Source: Bartonella sp. AR 15-3
Lineage (GTDB): Bacteria; Pseudomonadota; Alphaproteobacteria; Rhizobiales; Rhizobiaceae
DNA: 64,000 nucleotides
NCBI RefSeq assembly: GCF_002022445.1
Contig: NZ_MUYE01000001.1
Coordinates: forward strand, 434,001-498,000
Reading direction: 5' to 3'
Within the stretch, counting starts at the first letter, position 1; each line of letters opens with the position of its first letter. Positions 21,380-32,164 of this stretch are shown in pieces. Made by a program: the position numbers and the translations under genes. A model generated the notes under the pieces. The model was not told the origin of the DNA. It ran no database searches and saw only the letters and a list, made by a program, of their open reading frames with translations.

Positions 21380-22699
21380 TTGAATAAAGATTTTTTTACT
21401 TTATCTTTTGATTCTTCTGTTAATCAAAATCGCCCTCTTGCAGAAAGGATGCGTCCCCGCTTTCTTCATGAAGTGGTAGGGCAAAACCATTTAATTGGAG
21501 CGGAAGGTTTTCTTTCACGTATGGCTGCATCTGGCTCATTTAGTTCCATGATTTTTTGGGGACCGCCAGGCACAGGTAAAACGACGATAGCACGTTTATT
21601 GGCACTTGAAACAAATTTTGCTTTTGAACAAGTTTCTGCTATTTTTACTGGAATATCGGAGCTAAAGAAAATTTTTGAAGTAGCTCGAGCTCGTTTAATG
21701 TCTGGATGTCAGACGTTATTATTTATCGATGAAATTCATCGCTTTAATCGCGCTCAGCAGGATAGTTTTCTATCTTTTATGGAAGATGGAACTATAATTC
21801 TTGTAGGAGCAACAACTGAGAATCCTTCATTTGAACTTAATGCTGCTCTTCTTTCACGTGTACGTATTTTAACTTTTCACACACATGATAATGAAAGTTT
21901 GGAGATACTTTTGAAGCGTGCTGAAAAAATGGAGGGAAGAGCACTGCCTTTAGATGATCAAGCTAGAGAAATTTTGATAAGGATGTCTGACGGTGATGCA
22001 AGAGCAGCTTTAACATTAGCAGAAGAGATTTGGCGGGTTGCACAGTCAGAAGAAGTGTTTAATGCCAAAACTCTGCAAGCTGTTATTCAGCGTCGAGCTC
22101 CGATTTACGATAAAGGACGAGATAGTCATTATGATCTTATTTCAGCATTGCAAAAATCAGTTCGTGGTTCTGATCCTGATGCTGCACTTTATTATCTTGC
22201 ACGTATGTTTGATGCAGGTGAAGATCCTTTATATATTGGGCGTAGGTTGGTTCGTATAGCTATTGAAGATATTGGTTTAGCAGATCCACAAGCTCTTGTA
22301 ATTTGTAACGCAGCAAAAGATGCTTATCGTTATCTAGGATCACCTGAAGGGGAATTGGCTCTTGTGCAAGCATGTCTTTATGTTGCAACTGCACCAAAAT
22401 CAAATGCAACTTATCTTGCTTATAAAGCGGCGATGCATAGTGCTCGCAAAAACGGTTCTTTATCTCCTCCTAAGCACATTCTTAATGCTCCCACCAAATT
22501 TATGAAAGAAGAGGGATATGGGCATGGTTATCGTTATGACCATGATGAACAGGATGCTTTTTCAGGACAGGAATATTTCCCTGAAGAACTTGGGCGTCAG
22601 ATTTATTACCAACCACAAAAACGTGGTTTTGAGCGTGAAATTATGAAGCGTCTTGAGTGGTGGAAGAAGTTAAGACAAAAACGAGTTAATTTAAAATAA
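21380..22699 (+). CDS. rarA: Replication-associated recombination protein A (AAA+ ATPase), TTG start
   Basis: A 439-residue RarA/MgsA homologue. It has RPLAERMRPRFLHEVVGQNHL, Walker A WGPPGTGKTT, Walker B LLFIDEIHRFNR and sensor GATTENPSFE, then the tetramerisation domain with YLARMFDAGEDPLYIGRR. It acts at stalled replication forks. The likely start is TTG at 21380 with AGGA upstream; the next ATG would remove conserved residues. It lies 9 bases after htrA, a common pairing in Rhizobiales. Confidence 0.94.
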   Translation: MNKDFFTLSFDSSVNQNRPLAERMRPRFLHEVVGQNHLIGAEGFLSRMAASGSFSSMIFWGPPGTGKTTIARLLALETNFAFEQVSAIFTGISELKKIFEVARARLMSGCQTLLFIDEIHRFNRAQQDSFLSFMEDGTIILVGATTENPSFELNAALLSRVRILTFHTHDNESLEILLKRAEKMEGRALPLDDQAREILIRMSDGDARAALTLAEEIWRVAQSEEVFNAKTLQAVIQRRAPIYDKGRDSHYDLISALQKSVRGSDPDAALYYLARMFDAGEDPLYIGRRLVRIAIEDIGLADPQALVICNAAKDAYRYLGSPEGELALVQACLYVATAPKSNATYLAYKAAMHSARKNGSLSPPKHILNAPTKFMKEEGYGHGYRYDHDEQDAFSGQEYFPEELGRQIYYQPQKRGFEREIMKRLEWWKKLRQKRVNLK

Positions 22700-22756
22700 G
22701 ATTTCAGAGGAGAATAGGAGTATATTTTTGATAGTTTTTGTACTTAGCCATATTGT

Positions 22757-22778
22757 AAAAGAAAACCTAGTTTCTTTT
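22757..22778. terminator. Candidate terminator after rarA
   Basis: aaaagaaa, loop acctag, then tttctttt forms a perfect 8-bp A/T-rich stem 57 bases past rarA. The 3' arm is itself T-rich, but no extra T run follows, so activity is uncertain. The rest of the 22700-22932 gap holds no gene; I found no clear alphaproteobacterial SOS box (GTTC or GAAC pairs spaced by 7) before recA. Confidence 0.4.
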
Positions 22779-22932
22779 AAGGGGAGAGAGTCTGGTATTG
22801 TTGAAACAACGACGAATAAAAAGAAATAGTCTGTGAACATCCAAATTAGAGGCTTTAATTAGGTGAAGAGTACAGTATATAGTACAAGTACATATTATAT
22901 TAAATTTGTTATAACTCACTAAGGATATAGTT

Positions 22933-23976
22933 GTGGATAAAACAAAAGCTCTAGAATCTGCTCTTTCACAGATTGAACGTTCGTTTGGTAAAGGCTCAAT
23001 TATGCGTCTTGGGCAGAAAGAGCAGGTTGTTGAAATTGAGACAGTTTCAACTGGTTCATTATCTTTGGATATTGCTTTGGGGATAGGTGGACTACCAAAA
23101 GGACGCATTATTGAGATTTATGGACCAGAAAGTTCTGGGAAAACAACACTGGCTCTTCATTCTATTGCTGAAGCGCAGAAAAATGGTGGGATTTGTGCTT
23201 TTATTGATGCAGAACACGCTCTTGATCCTATTTATGCACGTAAACTTGGTGTTGATTTAGAAAATCTCTTTATTTCTCAGCCAGATACTGGTGAACAGGC
23301 ATTGGAAATTACAGAAACACTTGTTCGTTCTGGTGCGGTTGATGTGCTTGTTGTTGACTCAGTGGCAGCTTTAACTCCACGTGCAGAAATTGATGGTGAA
23401 ATGGGAGATTCTTTACCTGGATTACAAGCTAGGTTAATGAGTCAGGCATTACGAAAATTAACAGCATCGATTTTTCGCTCTAACTGTATGGTTATTTTTA
23501 TTAATCAAATTCGTATGAAAATTGGTGTAATGTTTGGTTCTCCTGAAACAACAACAGGTGGAAATGCTTTAAAGTTTTATGCCTCCGTTCGTTTGGATAT
23601 TCGTCGCATTGGGGCTATTAAAGATCGTGACACAATTATTGGAAGTCAGACTCGTGTTAAAGTTGTAAAAAATAAGTTAGCGCCTCCATTCAAGCAAGTT
23701 GAATTTGATATTATTTATGGAGAGGGCATCTCTAAATTGGGGGAATTGGTAGATTTAGGTGTTAAAGTTGGCCTTGTAGAAAAATCTGGTTCATGGTTCT
23801 CTTATAATTCTCAACGTTTAGGGCAGGGGCGTGAAAATGCAAAGCAGTTTTTACGTGAGCATACAGAGATAGCTTCTGAGATTGAAACAGCTTTACGACA
23901 AAACGCTGGTTTAATTGCAATTGAATTGCTAGAAAATTCTGGATTAGAAAGTACAGAGGATGATGAATCAATCTGA
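22933..23976 (+). CDS. recA: Recombinase RecA, GTG start
   Basis: A 347-residue RecA for homologous strand exchange and LexA cleavage. It has [19 protein letters not shown], Walker [11 protein letters not shown], Walker [13 protein letters not shown], the loop L2 region [22 protein letters not shown] (in parts) and an acidic C-terminal tail (TEDDESI). The start is GTG at 22933 after AAGGATATAGTT. Length and all core motifs are intact. Confidence 0.98.
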   Translation: MDKTKALESALSQIERSFGKGSIMRLGQKEQVVEIETVSTGSLSLDIALGIGGLPKGRIIEIYGPESSGKTTLALHSIAEAQKNGGICAFIDAEHALDPIYARKLGVDLENLFISQPDTGEQALEITETLVRSGAVDVLVVDSVAALTPRAEIDGEMGDSLPGLQARLMSQALRKLTASIFRSNCMVIFINQIRMKIGVMFGSPETTTGGNALKFYASVRLDIRRIGAIKDRDTIIGSQTRVKVVKNKLAPPFKQVEFDIIYGEGISKLGELVDLGVKVGLVEKSGSWFSYNSQRLGQGRENAKQFLREHTEIASEIETALRQNAGLIAIELLENSGLESTEDDESI

Positions 23977-24180
23977 TACAATATTAATTTGAATAGGTTT
24001 CCTTTATTTAAAGTTTATTCTGTTTTTATTTGTTAGAATTTTGCAATACAAGATTGTTTACTTTTATTTTTCTGTGAGAATATTTCTGTCTTGATTAAAG
24101 TTCTAAAGTTAGCAAAAAATTGCTGTCTTAGATAGTCATTTGTTTTTTGCGATTTTTTACTTTATTCTACAGGTGTAAAT

Positions 24181-26849
24181 ATGAATAGTGTTAATAATAT
24201 CCGGTCAACTTTTCTGGATTATTTTCGTCGTAATGGGCATGAAATTATTTCTTCGAGTCCACTGGTTCCACGTAATGACCCTACATTGATGTTTACAAAT
24301 GCAGGAATGGTTCAGTTTAAGAACGTTTTTACTGGATTTGAGCAATGCCCTTATAAAAGGGCAACCACAGCACAAAAATGTGTCCGTGCGGGTGGAAAGC
24401 ATAATGATCTTGATAATGTTGGTTATACAGCACGTCATCATACTTTTTTTGAAATGCTTGGGAACTTTTCTTTTGGTGATTATTTTAAAGAAGAAGCAAT
24501 TTTTTTTGCGTGGAATCTTTTAACCAAAGAGTTTTGTCTCTCGAAAGATAAATTATTGATTACAGTTTATCATACCGATAATATTGCAGCTGAGTTATGG
24601 CGTAAAATTTCGGGACTTCCAAACGAAAAAATTATCCGTATTACGACCAATGATAATTTTTGGTCGATGGGAGATACAGGTCCCTGTGGTCCTTGTTCAG
24701 AGATTTTTTATGATCATGGCGGTGAAATTTTTGGCGGGCCTCCGGGAAGTGCTGATGAGGATGGTGATCGCTTTATTGAAATTTGGAATCTTGTTTTTAT
24801 GCAATATGAGCAAGTTAATAAAGAAGAGCGAATTGAATTACCTTGTCCTTCTATTGATACTGGTATGGGATTAGAACGCATTGCAGCTGTTTTGCAAGGT
24901 GTTCATGATAATTATGATACTGATCTTTTTTGTAAATTAATTTCTGCTTCACAAGAGATAACAGGAGTAAAAGCAACGGGTGAATTTATTGCTAGCCATC
25001 GTGTTATTGCTGATCATCTGCGTTCTTCTGCTTTTTTGATTTCTGATGGTGTCCTTCCTTCCAATGAAGGTCGGGGGTATGTTTTGCGTCGTATTATGCG
25101 TCGTGCTATGCGTCATGCTCATTTTCTTGGTGCTAAAGAGTTATTAATGGAGCAACTTTTACCTGTTTTAATTCGCGAAATGGGGCAAGCTTATCCCGAA
25201 TTAGTGCGTGCTGAGGCCTTAATTTCAGAAATCTTAAAGTTAGAAGAAACGCGTTTTCATAAAACTCTTGAACGAGGACTTAGTTTATTAAATGAAGCAA
25301 GCACTGATCTTAAAGAAGGTGATCATTTTGATGGTGAAGTTGCTTTTAAACTTTATGATACATATGGTTTTCCACTTGATTTGACGCAAGATGCTCTTCG
25401 ACGTCGGGGAATATCTGTTGATATCGAAGCTTTTGAAAAAGCAATGGAGCTTCAGAAAGCAGAAAATCGTGCCAATTGGTCTGGTTCTGGCGCATCAGTA
25501 ACAGAAACAATATGGTTTTCTATTCGTGATCAGGTAGGAACTACAGAATTTTTAGGTTATGAAACAGAAAAAGCTGAAGGCGTTATTACGGCTCTTATTT
25601 GTGATGGTGAAATTGTTGATCATATTTCTTCAGGGCAAGATGCCATGCTTGTTGTCAATCAAACGCCTTTTTATGCTGAGTCTGGCGGGCAGATAGGTGA
25701 TAGTGGTGTTATTTCTGGTGAGTCTTTTGTTTTCGAGGTGCGTGATACCCAGAGAAGGGGTGATGGTGTTTTTATTCACATTGGAAAAGTAAAATCTGGT
25801 CAAGCAAAGATATCTGATTGTGTAGAACTTACTGTTGATTCTGAGCGTCGTAGAAAAATTCGTGCCAATCATTCTGCTACTCATTTATTGCATGAAGCTT
25901 TGCGTCGTATATTGGGACCTCATGTTGCGCAGAAGGGATCTTTAGTATCTCCTAGTCGGTTGCGTTTTGATTTTTCTCATCCAAAGCCAATTTCATCAGA
26001 AGAGCTAAAGAGAGTAGAAGATTTGGCAAATGATATTGTATTACAAAATAGTCAGGTCACAACCCGCTTAATGGCGCTAGATGATGCAGTTTTTGAAGGG
26101 CAGTGGCATTGTTTGGTGAAAAATATGGCGATGAAGTTCGTGTCGTTTCTATGGGAGAGAGGTGTGAGCCAATAGCATTAAAAAAGCATTGGTCAATTGA
26201 GCTTTGTGGGGGTACTCACGTACAGAGAACAGGTGATATTGGTTTAATTCATATTGTTGCTGAAAGTTCTGTAGCTTCTGGAGTTCGTCGTATTGAAGCT
26301 TTAACGGGTACAACTGCGCGCCTTTATTTGCGTCAACAAGATAAGCGAATTTATGAAATTGCTAGTTTTTTAAAAATTTCTCCTGCTAATTTGGAAGAAC
26401 GTGTAAGGAATTTGTTTAATGATCGTCGTAAATTTGAAAAAGAGTTGAACAATACACGAAAGAATGTTGTTCTAAATGGTAAGGCTTTACAGGGTAGAAA
26501 AGGGGAAATTACAACTATTAATATTAATGGCATTTCTTTTATGGGGGGTGTTCTTAGAAACATTGCAATACGAGATCTTAAAACATTGGTGGATTCTGGA
26601 AAAAAGCAAATTAAATCTGGAGTGGTTGCTTTTGTTAGTGTTTCGGAAGATGGCAAAGGAAGCGCTGTTGTTGGGGTTACTGATGATTTAATAAATATGT
26701 TAAATGCTGTTGATTTAGTGCGCATTGTTTCTGTTGTTCTTGGTGGTCAGGGTGGCGGTGGACGCCCTGATATGGCACAGGCCGGTGGTTCCAAAGGAGA
26801 TAAAGCTGAGGAAGCGATTACGGCGTTAAAGGCTTTTCTTAAAGGGTAA
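24181..26849 (+). CDS. alaS: Alanyl-tRNA synthetase, one-base frameshift
   Basis: AlaRS charges tRNA-Ala and edits mischarged Ser and Gly. The class II core has [12 protein letters not shown] and [17 protein letters not shown]. The editing domain has [12 protein letters not shown] near residue 570 and CGGTH further on, and the C-Ala domain ends with [11 protein letters not shown]. At 26098-26100 there are three Gs where four are needed for the expected [12 protein letters not shown], so the frame breaks at about residue 639 and resumes to 26849. The corrected length is 889 residues, as expected. Probably a sequence error. Confidence 0.92.
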
Positions 26850-26943
26850 TTTTTATTCTTGTTTTATGTTTCAGTTTTTAAGAAGGCTTCGATTGGATAT
26901 AGTTAAATTGAATTTTTATTTAAAGGCACAGAAAGAAACAATT

Positions 26944-28731
26944 TTATGATGCAATGGCTTTGTGTAATAGCACTATGTTTTCATTTTCTGTTTTTATTGC
27001 TTCTTGATCAATCATTAAACCGCTAGTTTGTAATAATTTACAGAAGCGACCGCCTTTGCTTATAAGTTCTTGAAAACTACCTTTTTCAATTAAACGGCCA
27101 TGATCTAAAAATAATATAAGATCAGCATTGCGAATTGTTGAAAGACGGTGTGCTATAATAAAGGTAGTGCGGTTTTGACTTACACAATCGATAGCATTTT
27201 TAACACGAGCTTCTGTTTCAACATCAAGAGCACTTGTTGCTTCATCCAAAATAAGGATGGGTGCATTTTTTAAGATGGCACGTGCGATTGCTAATCGTTG
27301 TCTTTCTCCACCTGATAACTGTGAGCCTCGCTCACCCACTAACGTATTGTAACAATCGTTTTTTCTTAAAATAAAGTCATGAGCAGCAGCTATCTTTGCG
27401 GCTTCATAGAGTTCTTCATCTGTTGCGTTTGCTTTGCCTATTAAAATGTTATTGCGGATACTCCGGTTGAAAAGACCAGAATCTTGAAAGACTGTTGCTA
27501 AAACTTTACGCAAAGACTCACGATTAATTGTTCGTATATCTATTCCATCAATACTGATGTGTCCAAATGTGGGATCGTATATGCGTTGTAACAAATTGAT
27601 TAATGTTGTCTTTCCAGCACCCGTTGGCCCCACAATTGCAACGGTTTGTCCTGCTTTAACTTTAAATGAAATATCAAAAACACCTTCAGAAGAATTAAGA
27701 AACTTATAAGATACATGATGAAATTGAATGACACCTTTAACATTTTGAATAGAAGGAAGGTTTTCCGGTGTATTGATATGAACAGTAGAGTCTTCCATTT
27801 CAAAAAAATCTTTTAGTTTTGCCCGTGAAGATATAGCTAAATTGATGAAATTGCTAATTTGATCAAGGCGATTAATCATTAATTGAGCGAATCCAACAAA
27901 AGCAACAACTTCTCCTACTCGAACTTGGCCTTTTGTTACAAAAAAGGCACCTAGAAGAAGGACACATACTATGGAAATTGTTGAGGCCATTCGATTTAAT
28001 CCACTAGCGAGAGCCCACCAATTTAAAACAGGATTCTGAGCTCTAAGAAGATTATCTGCATGTTGATGAAGCGTGCAGGTTTCTTCTATTATTCGATTAT
28101 AACTTTGTACAATGGCAACATTGGAAATGGAATCACTGACATGTTTAAAAAGATCATGGTGGTAGCGTTCTACTGCTGCTTGTCCGTCTTTTGTTTTTTG
28201 CATCACTAAGCGTGCAATTAATACATAGATAATAGCGAGGACAAGCAAAACTATTGAAAGACGCCAATTCATTTTAAAAGCTATTGGCACGAGAACAAAT
28301 AATGCAACAAGAGTTGAGAGATGTTGACGCATAAAGTCAAGCCATATGGTTGACATAGCGTCTATTGCACGTAGTAATGTATGAAAAGCATTAGAAGTTC
28401 CACGTTGCTGATGCCAAATTAATGGCATAGCAATGATACGTTCGAAAGATTCTATTAAAACAGTTAAGCGACATCTATGTGCTAAGCGGTCAGCACTACG
28501 CGCTACGAGTACATAAGAAATAATATTAAAAACACCAAAGCCTACCCACATTGTGAGGGTAGAAATAATGCCCGATTTATCTGCAATTGCATCAATAACC
28601 TGTCCAAATAAAATAGGTTCTATAATTGTAATTATAGCTAAAATAACATTAGCTGAACAGATTAAAATAGATGCATTTTTTTCTTTGTTGAGGTAAGAAA
28701 GAATACGAGCATAAATTTTAAATAAAGACAC
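26944..28731 (-). CDS. ndvA: Cyclic beta-1,2-glucan ABC exporter
   Basis: A 595-residue half-transporter with an N-terminal six-helix membrane domain and a C-terminal ATPase: Walker A GPTGAGKTT at 368-376, signature LSGGERQR at 472-479 and Walker B ILILDEATS near 493. The sequence closely resembles NdvA/ChvA of Rhizobiales, which moves cyclic glucan to the periplasm and matters for host interaction. The synthase (NdvB) is not in this window. It is convergent with alaS (94-base gap). Other ABC exporters are less likely given the match along the membrane domain. Confidence 0.88.
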   Translation of the reverse strand: MSLFKIYARILSYLNKEKNASILICSANVILAIITIIEPILFGQVIDAIADKSGIISTLTMWVGFGVFNIISYVLVARSADRLAHRCRLTVLIESFERIIAMPLIWHQQRGTSNAFHTLLRAIDAMSTIWLDFMRQHLSTLVALFVLVPIAFKMNWRLSIVLLVLAIIYVLIARLVMQKTKDGQAAVERYHHDLFKHVSDSISNVAIVQSYNRIIEETCTLHQHADNLLRAQNPVLNWWALASGLNRMASTISIVCVLLLGAFFVTKGQVRVGEVVAFVGFAQLMINRLDQISNFINLAISSRAKLKDFFEMEDSTVHINTPENLPSIQNVKGVIQFHHVSYKFLNSSEGVFDISFKVKAGQTVAIVGPTGAGKTTLINLLQRIYDPTFGHISIDGIDIRTINRESLRKVLATVFQDSGLFNRSIRNNILIGKANATDEELYEAAKIAAAHDFILRKNDCYNTLVGERGSQLSGGERQRLAIARAILKNAPILILDEATSALDVETEARVKNAIDCVSQNRTTFIIAHRLSTIRNADLILFLDHGRLIEKGSFQELISKGGRFCKLLQTSGLMIDQEAIKTENENIVLLHKAIAS

Positions 28732-28941
28732 AGATGATTATCTCCAATTCTCACGATCAGGTTTTGATTCTCTAATATTAGTGATTAGTCTTTGAACTAA
28801 TAAAATTTATGCAAGAGGAGAATGCAATTTTGGATACGGATTGTAATGAAGCGTGATAGCATCAATTTATAAGATCGTTTTTTGTGTTTATATACAGTAG
28901 GATGGGAATGTTAATAACAAATTTATAGCAAGAGAATTGTT

Positions 28942-29925
28942 ATGGTGGGTGTAAAAATAAAAAAGGTTAAGGCAGATGAAAGTGGAATGCGTTTAGATCG
29001 CTGGTTTAAGGTGTATTATCCAGATGTTGGGTTTGGATATTTGCAAAAGCTTCTACGTTCTGGACAAATACGGGTTGATGGTAGACGTGTTAAAAATGAT
29101 GTGCGTCTTGTTGTCGGCCAATCTATCCGTGTGCCCCCTTTCCTTATAGATAAGGAGGATAGTGCTCCTGTATTCAATAAAATCATTTTTGGACAGGAGG
29201 ATGAAGTAATTTTAAAAGATATGCTCCTTTATGAAGATTCAAAAATTTTTGTTTTTAATAAACCGGCAGGTTTAGCTGTACAAGGCGGTTCTGGTTTGAC
29301 GCGTCATGTTGATAGTATGCTTGAAGTATGGCGCAATAAAAAAGGTGAAAAACCACGATTGGTTCATCGCATTGATCGTGAAACATCGGGAGTTCTTGTT
29401 GTTGCACGGTCAAGAGGAGCGGCACAGGCTTTGACTGCTGCTTTTAGAACACGAGAAACAAAGAAAACTTATTGGGCTTTGGTACGGGGAGTACCTAGAA
29501 AAAAACAAGATAAAATTTCGACATGGATGGTCAGAGAAATAACTGAACAAGGTGATAAAGTGCGTGTTTGTGAACGTAGACAAGCGGATTCCAATCATGC
29601 AGTGTCTTATTATCGTGTTTTGGATACACGAGGAAAAGCCCTTTCTTGGCTTGAAATGGAGCCCTATACAGGTAGAACACATCAATTACGTGTTCATGCT
29701 GCTTATATGAAGCATCCTATTATTGGCGATTCAAAATATTTTTTTCCTGATAGTAATTGGGCATTGCCAGGAGGAATGCAAAATCGGCTTCATCTTCATG
29801 CACGTCGTATTCGTATACCTCATCCTTCAGGAGGTATATTAGATATTACTGCACCTTTACCACCTCATATGCTGCAAAGTTTTAATCTTTTCGCTTTTAA
29901 CGAACTCGATGGTGGCACAGAATAA
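28942..29925 (+). CDS. rluC: Ribosomal large subunit pseudouridine synthase, RluC/RluD family
   Basis: A 327-residue enzyme that isomerises uridines in 23S rRNA. The N-terminal S4 domain (RLDRWFKVYYPDV, about 17-65) binds RNA. The catalytic domain has HRIDRETSGVLVVA with the nucleophile Asp145 and the RTHQLRVHAAYMKHPIIGD motif. Start at ATG 28942; the spacing to ndvA suggests divergent promoters in 28732-28941. RluC is favoured by the family and by the ATP12 gene further on, but RluD is possible. Confidence 0.88.
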   Translation: MVGVKIKKVKADESGMRLDRWFKVYYPDVGFGYLQKLLRSGQIRVDGRRVKNDVRLVVGQSIRVPPFLIDKEDSAPVFNKIIFGQEDEVILKDMLLYEDSKIFVFNKPAGLAVQGGSGLTRHVDSMLEVWRNKKGEKPRLVHRIDRETSGVLVVARSRGAAQALTAAFRTRETKKTYWALVRGVPRKKQDKISTWMVREITEQGDKVRVCERRQADSNHAVSYYRVLDTRGKALSWLEMEPYTGRTHQLRVHAAYMKHPIIGDSKYFFPDSNWALPGGMQNRLHLHARRIRIPHPSGGILDITAPLPPHMLQSFNLFAFNELDGGTE

Positions 29926-31343
29926 TAGAAAAAAACACTGTACTTTGTTTTTCAAGATTAATAATTAATTGATTTGTAATGATAATATATCATTTTTATT
30001 TTGAATGAAAATGTAAGAAAGAGAAACGTTATCTTATTGGAATTTAGTCTATTTGAAAAGAAATAAAGAAGTTATTTGCATGTTACAAGAATAATTGACG
30101 TATAAATAAAAATCGTTTGAGAGCTCTGTAATCAGTAATGGGATCAAAATATTAGCTAGGAGATTTTTTTAAAACCACCTTTTAATGGGTCATCTACCTT
30201 AATTAAAATTAAAGCAGGTACTTATAAAGCATCACGAGCATATGTAGCTTAAATACTGAATATGCTAATAAAAAAAACTCTATAACTGATATAGTATAGC
30301 GTGTGGGTATGATGTTATCTATTAAAATTGCATTGCTTTTTAAACTCAATCCTTCCTTGCTTCATTATTAGATGATGGTATTATAGCCATAAGTAATATT
30401 TGGTGAATCTTTTGTACAAAATAGTTATTTCATTTGTAGATATTTCTATGTTGCATCATAATTTTACTTTGAAAAATAACTACTTAGATATAGATATTAA
30501 AATTGGTTTTTTCGTTTTTAAAACTCAGGTTATAATATTACATAAACATCTCAATAAATGTTTATGTTTCTTATGAAGTAAAGGCTTTATAGTAATCTCT
30601 AACTTTATGGTTGCACTTGTTTTGAAGATAGGTACACGTTTGATTATACAAAATTATGATAGTCCAAAAAGTTATATTTTCTGCAGAGTATTATATGATC
30701 AATACTATGGTATAGCTTATTAAAAAATCCAAAAGGTTGTGTACTTTGTGGTGATGCGTTGTAGACTATGCTCAGACTAAGAATTGTATTCGTATGACTA
30801 AATAATTTTAGCAAATGACCTTTAATAGATATTAAGGGTCTATTATTGATGCATAAAAAAAGATATGAAGGTTAGATAAAACTCTATGAATTTATAAGCA
30901 AAAGCTATCAGCATTATTCATCATATTTGATCAGCATAAAAAAGCACATTAGAAAATAATAGCTCTTTTTTTCTAAAAAATCCTTAAATCTCAGGAGGAA
31001 TATGAAGAAATCCCTTCATATATAAATGTTATACAAAGTTATAATATCAAATACTTCTTTATATGAGAAAATAAATGATTAAGAATTTAAATTTTCTACA
31101 AAATAGTGTTTTATGTAATTTGATAGCACCTTTATCAGAAAGTATTTTAGCATTCGTTGTTATATGAAAAATATTTAAGGATATTGAGTTATAAATCAAT
31201 GATTATAAGAGATTATGAGCTGATGTTGAGATTATCATTCAGAGATGTAGTATAAGATTGTTGATAGTTAAATGTGCATATAATTGCAAATTTTATTCTA
31301 GAAATTTAGTTAGGCTTATTGAAAATATTAAAGGTAGAACGAA
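29926..31343. other. 1.4-kb AT-rich stretch without a recognisable gene
   Basis: No reading frame on either strand looks like a protein family I know. The longest plus-strand frames are 38 residues or fewer. One stop-to-stop frame near 30160-30250 reads KPPFNGSSTLIKIKAGTY, which is protein-like but unassigned. In related Rhizobiales, crcB and a HAD-family phosphatase often sit between rluC and the ATP12 gene, so this may be their eroded remains; I cannot see their motifs. It also contains the hairpin at 30540-30567. Confidence 0.6.
30540..30567. repeat. Perfect 10-bp inverted repeat in the gene desert
   Basis: acataaacat at 30540-30549 and atgtttatgt at 30558-30567 are perfect inverted copies around an 8-base loop, followed by ttctt. 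It may be the terminator of a vanished gene or a small RNA end. Nothing else near it supports transcription. Confidence 0.4.
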
Positions 31344-32129
31344 ATGCGTGAAATTTTAGGTGATGTTGATATTTTATTGAATGAAGGTAAATCTCTTCGT
31401 CATCCTCAGGAGTTATTATATCGGCCATTACCTAAGCGGTTTTATGAAAAAGTAAATGTTATCTTTAAAGAGGAAAAATTTTTTATTTTACTAGATGGGA
31501 GGCTATTAAAGACACCTGCAAAACGTGATTTTTTTGTACCGGTAGAAACGCTTGCTACATTAGTAGCGCAAGAATTTGTTGTACAAAAAGCGGTGATTGA
31601 TCCAGTAAAAATGCCGATGACGCGTTTGGTCAATACTGTTATTGACGGTATAATTGATAATATGCAAATTATTTTTGAACATTTGTTGCGTTTTGTTTCA
31701 TGTGATATGATTTTTTATCGAGCACAAACACCAAAAGAACTAGTGAAACGACAATCTGAAAAATGGGATTTTTTACTTGATTGGGCAGAAGAAAAATTAG
31801 GTACACATTTTAACTTGGTGGAAGGGCTTATGCATGTCGAACAACCACCTGAGTCTATTCAAGCGGTGAGCAATTATTTACGCAAGATAGAGTCTCCTTA
31901 CACGTTGGCTGCGCTTCATGCGATGACTACTTTAACAGGATCAGCTCTTATTGCTTTGGCTGTGGCTGAGAGGAAAATTTGTACAGATGATGCTTGGGCT
32001 ATGGCGCATTTAGATGAAGATTGGACAATGGAACAATGGGGAAAAGATGAGGAAACAATAGCACGTCGTGCTTATAAAAAGGCTGAATTTAATGCAGCAG
32101 CTACAATTATTGCTGTTTGCTCTAAGTGA
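31344..32129 (+). CDS. ATP12 family F1-ATPase assembly chaperone
   Basis: A 261-residue protein of the ATP12 family, whose mitochondrial members chaperone the F1 alpha subunit; bacterial members are confined mostly to alphaproteobacteria. It has YEKVNVIFKEEKFFILLDGR and LLKTPAKRDFFVP at the N terminus, VAQEFVVQKAVIDPVKMPMTRLVN in the middle (read in parts) and the C-terminal LTGSALIALAVAE and HLDEDWTMEQWG motifs. The start is the ATG at 31344. Client binding in bacteria is inferred from the family. Confidence 0.88.
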   Translation: MREILGDVDILLNEGKSLRHPQELLYRPLPKRFYEKVNVIFKEEKFFILLDGRLLKTPAKRDFFVPVETLATLVAQEFVVQKAVIDPVKMPMTRLVNTVIDGIIDNMQIIFEHLLRFVSCDMIFYRAQTPKELVKRQSEKWDFLLDWAEEKLGTHFNLVEGLMHVEQPPESIQAVSNYLRKIESPYTLAALHAMTTLTGSALIALAVAERKICTDDAWAMAHLDEDWTMEQWGKDEETIARRAYKKAEFNAAATIIAVCSK

Positions 32130-32164
32130 AATTCTCATCTCAATTTACTATAGTGAAATAAAAA

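Noticed and set aside
22700-22932. SOS box upstream of recA
   Set aside because: gtacagtatatagtac at about 22870-22890 is roughly palindromic, but it does not fit the alphaproteobacterial GTTC/GAAC N7 pattern, so I did not call it.
29926-31343. Prophage, insertion sequence or CRISPR array in the gene desert
   Set aside because: No transposase, integrase or phage motif, no terminal inverted repeats and no regularly spaced repeats were seen there or elsewhere in the window.
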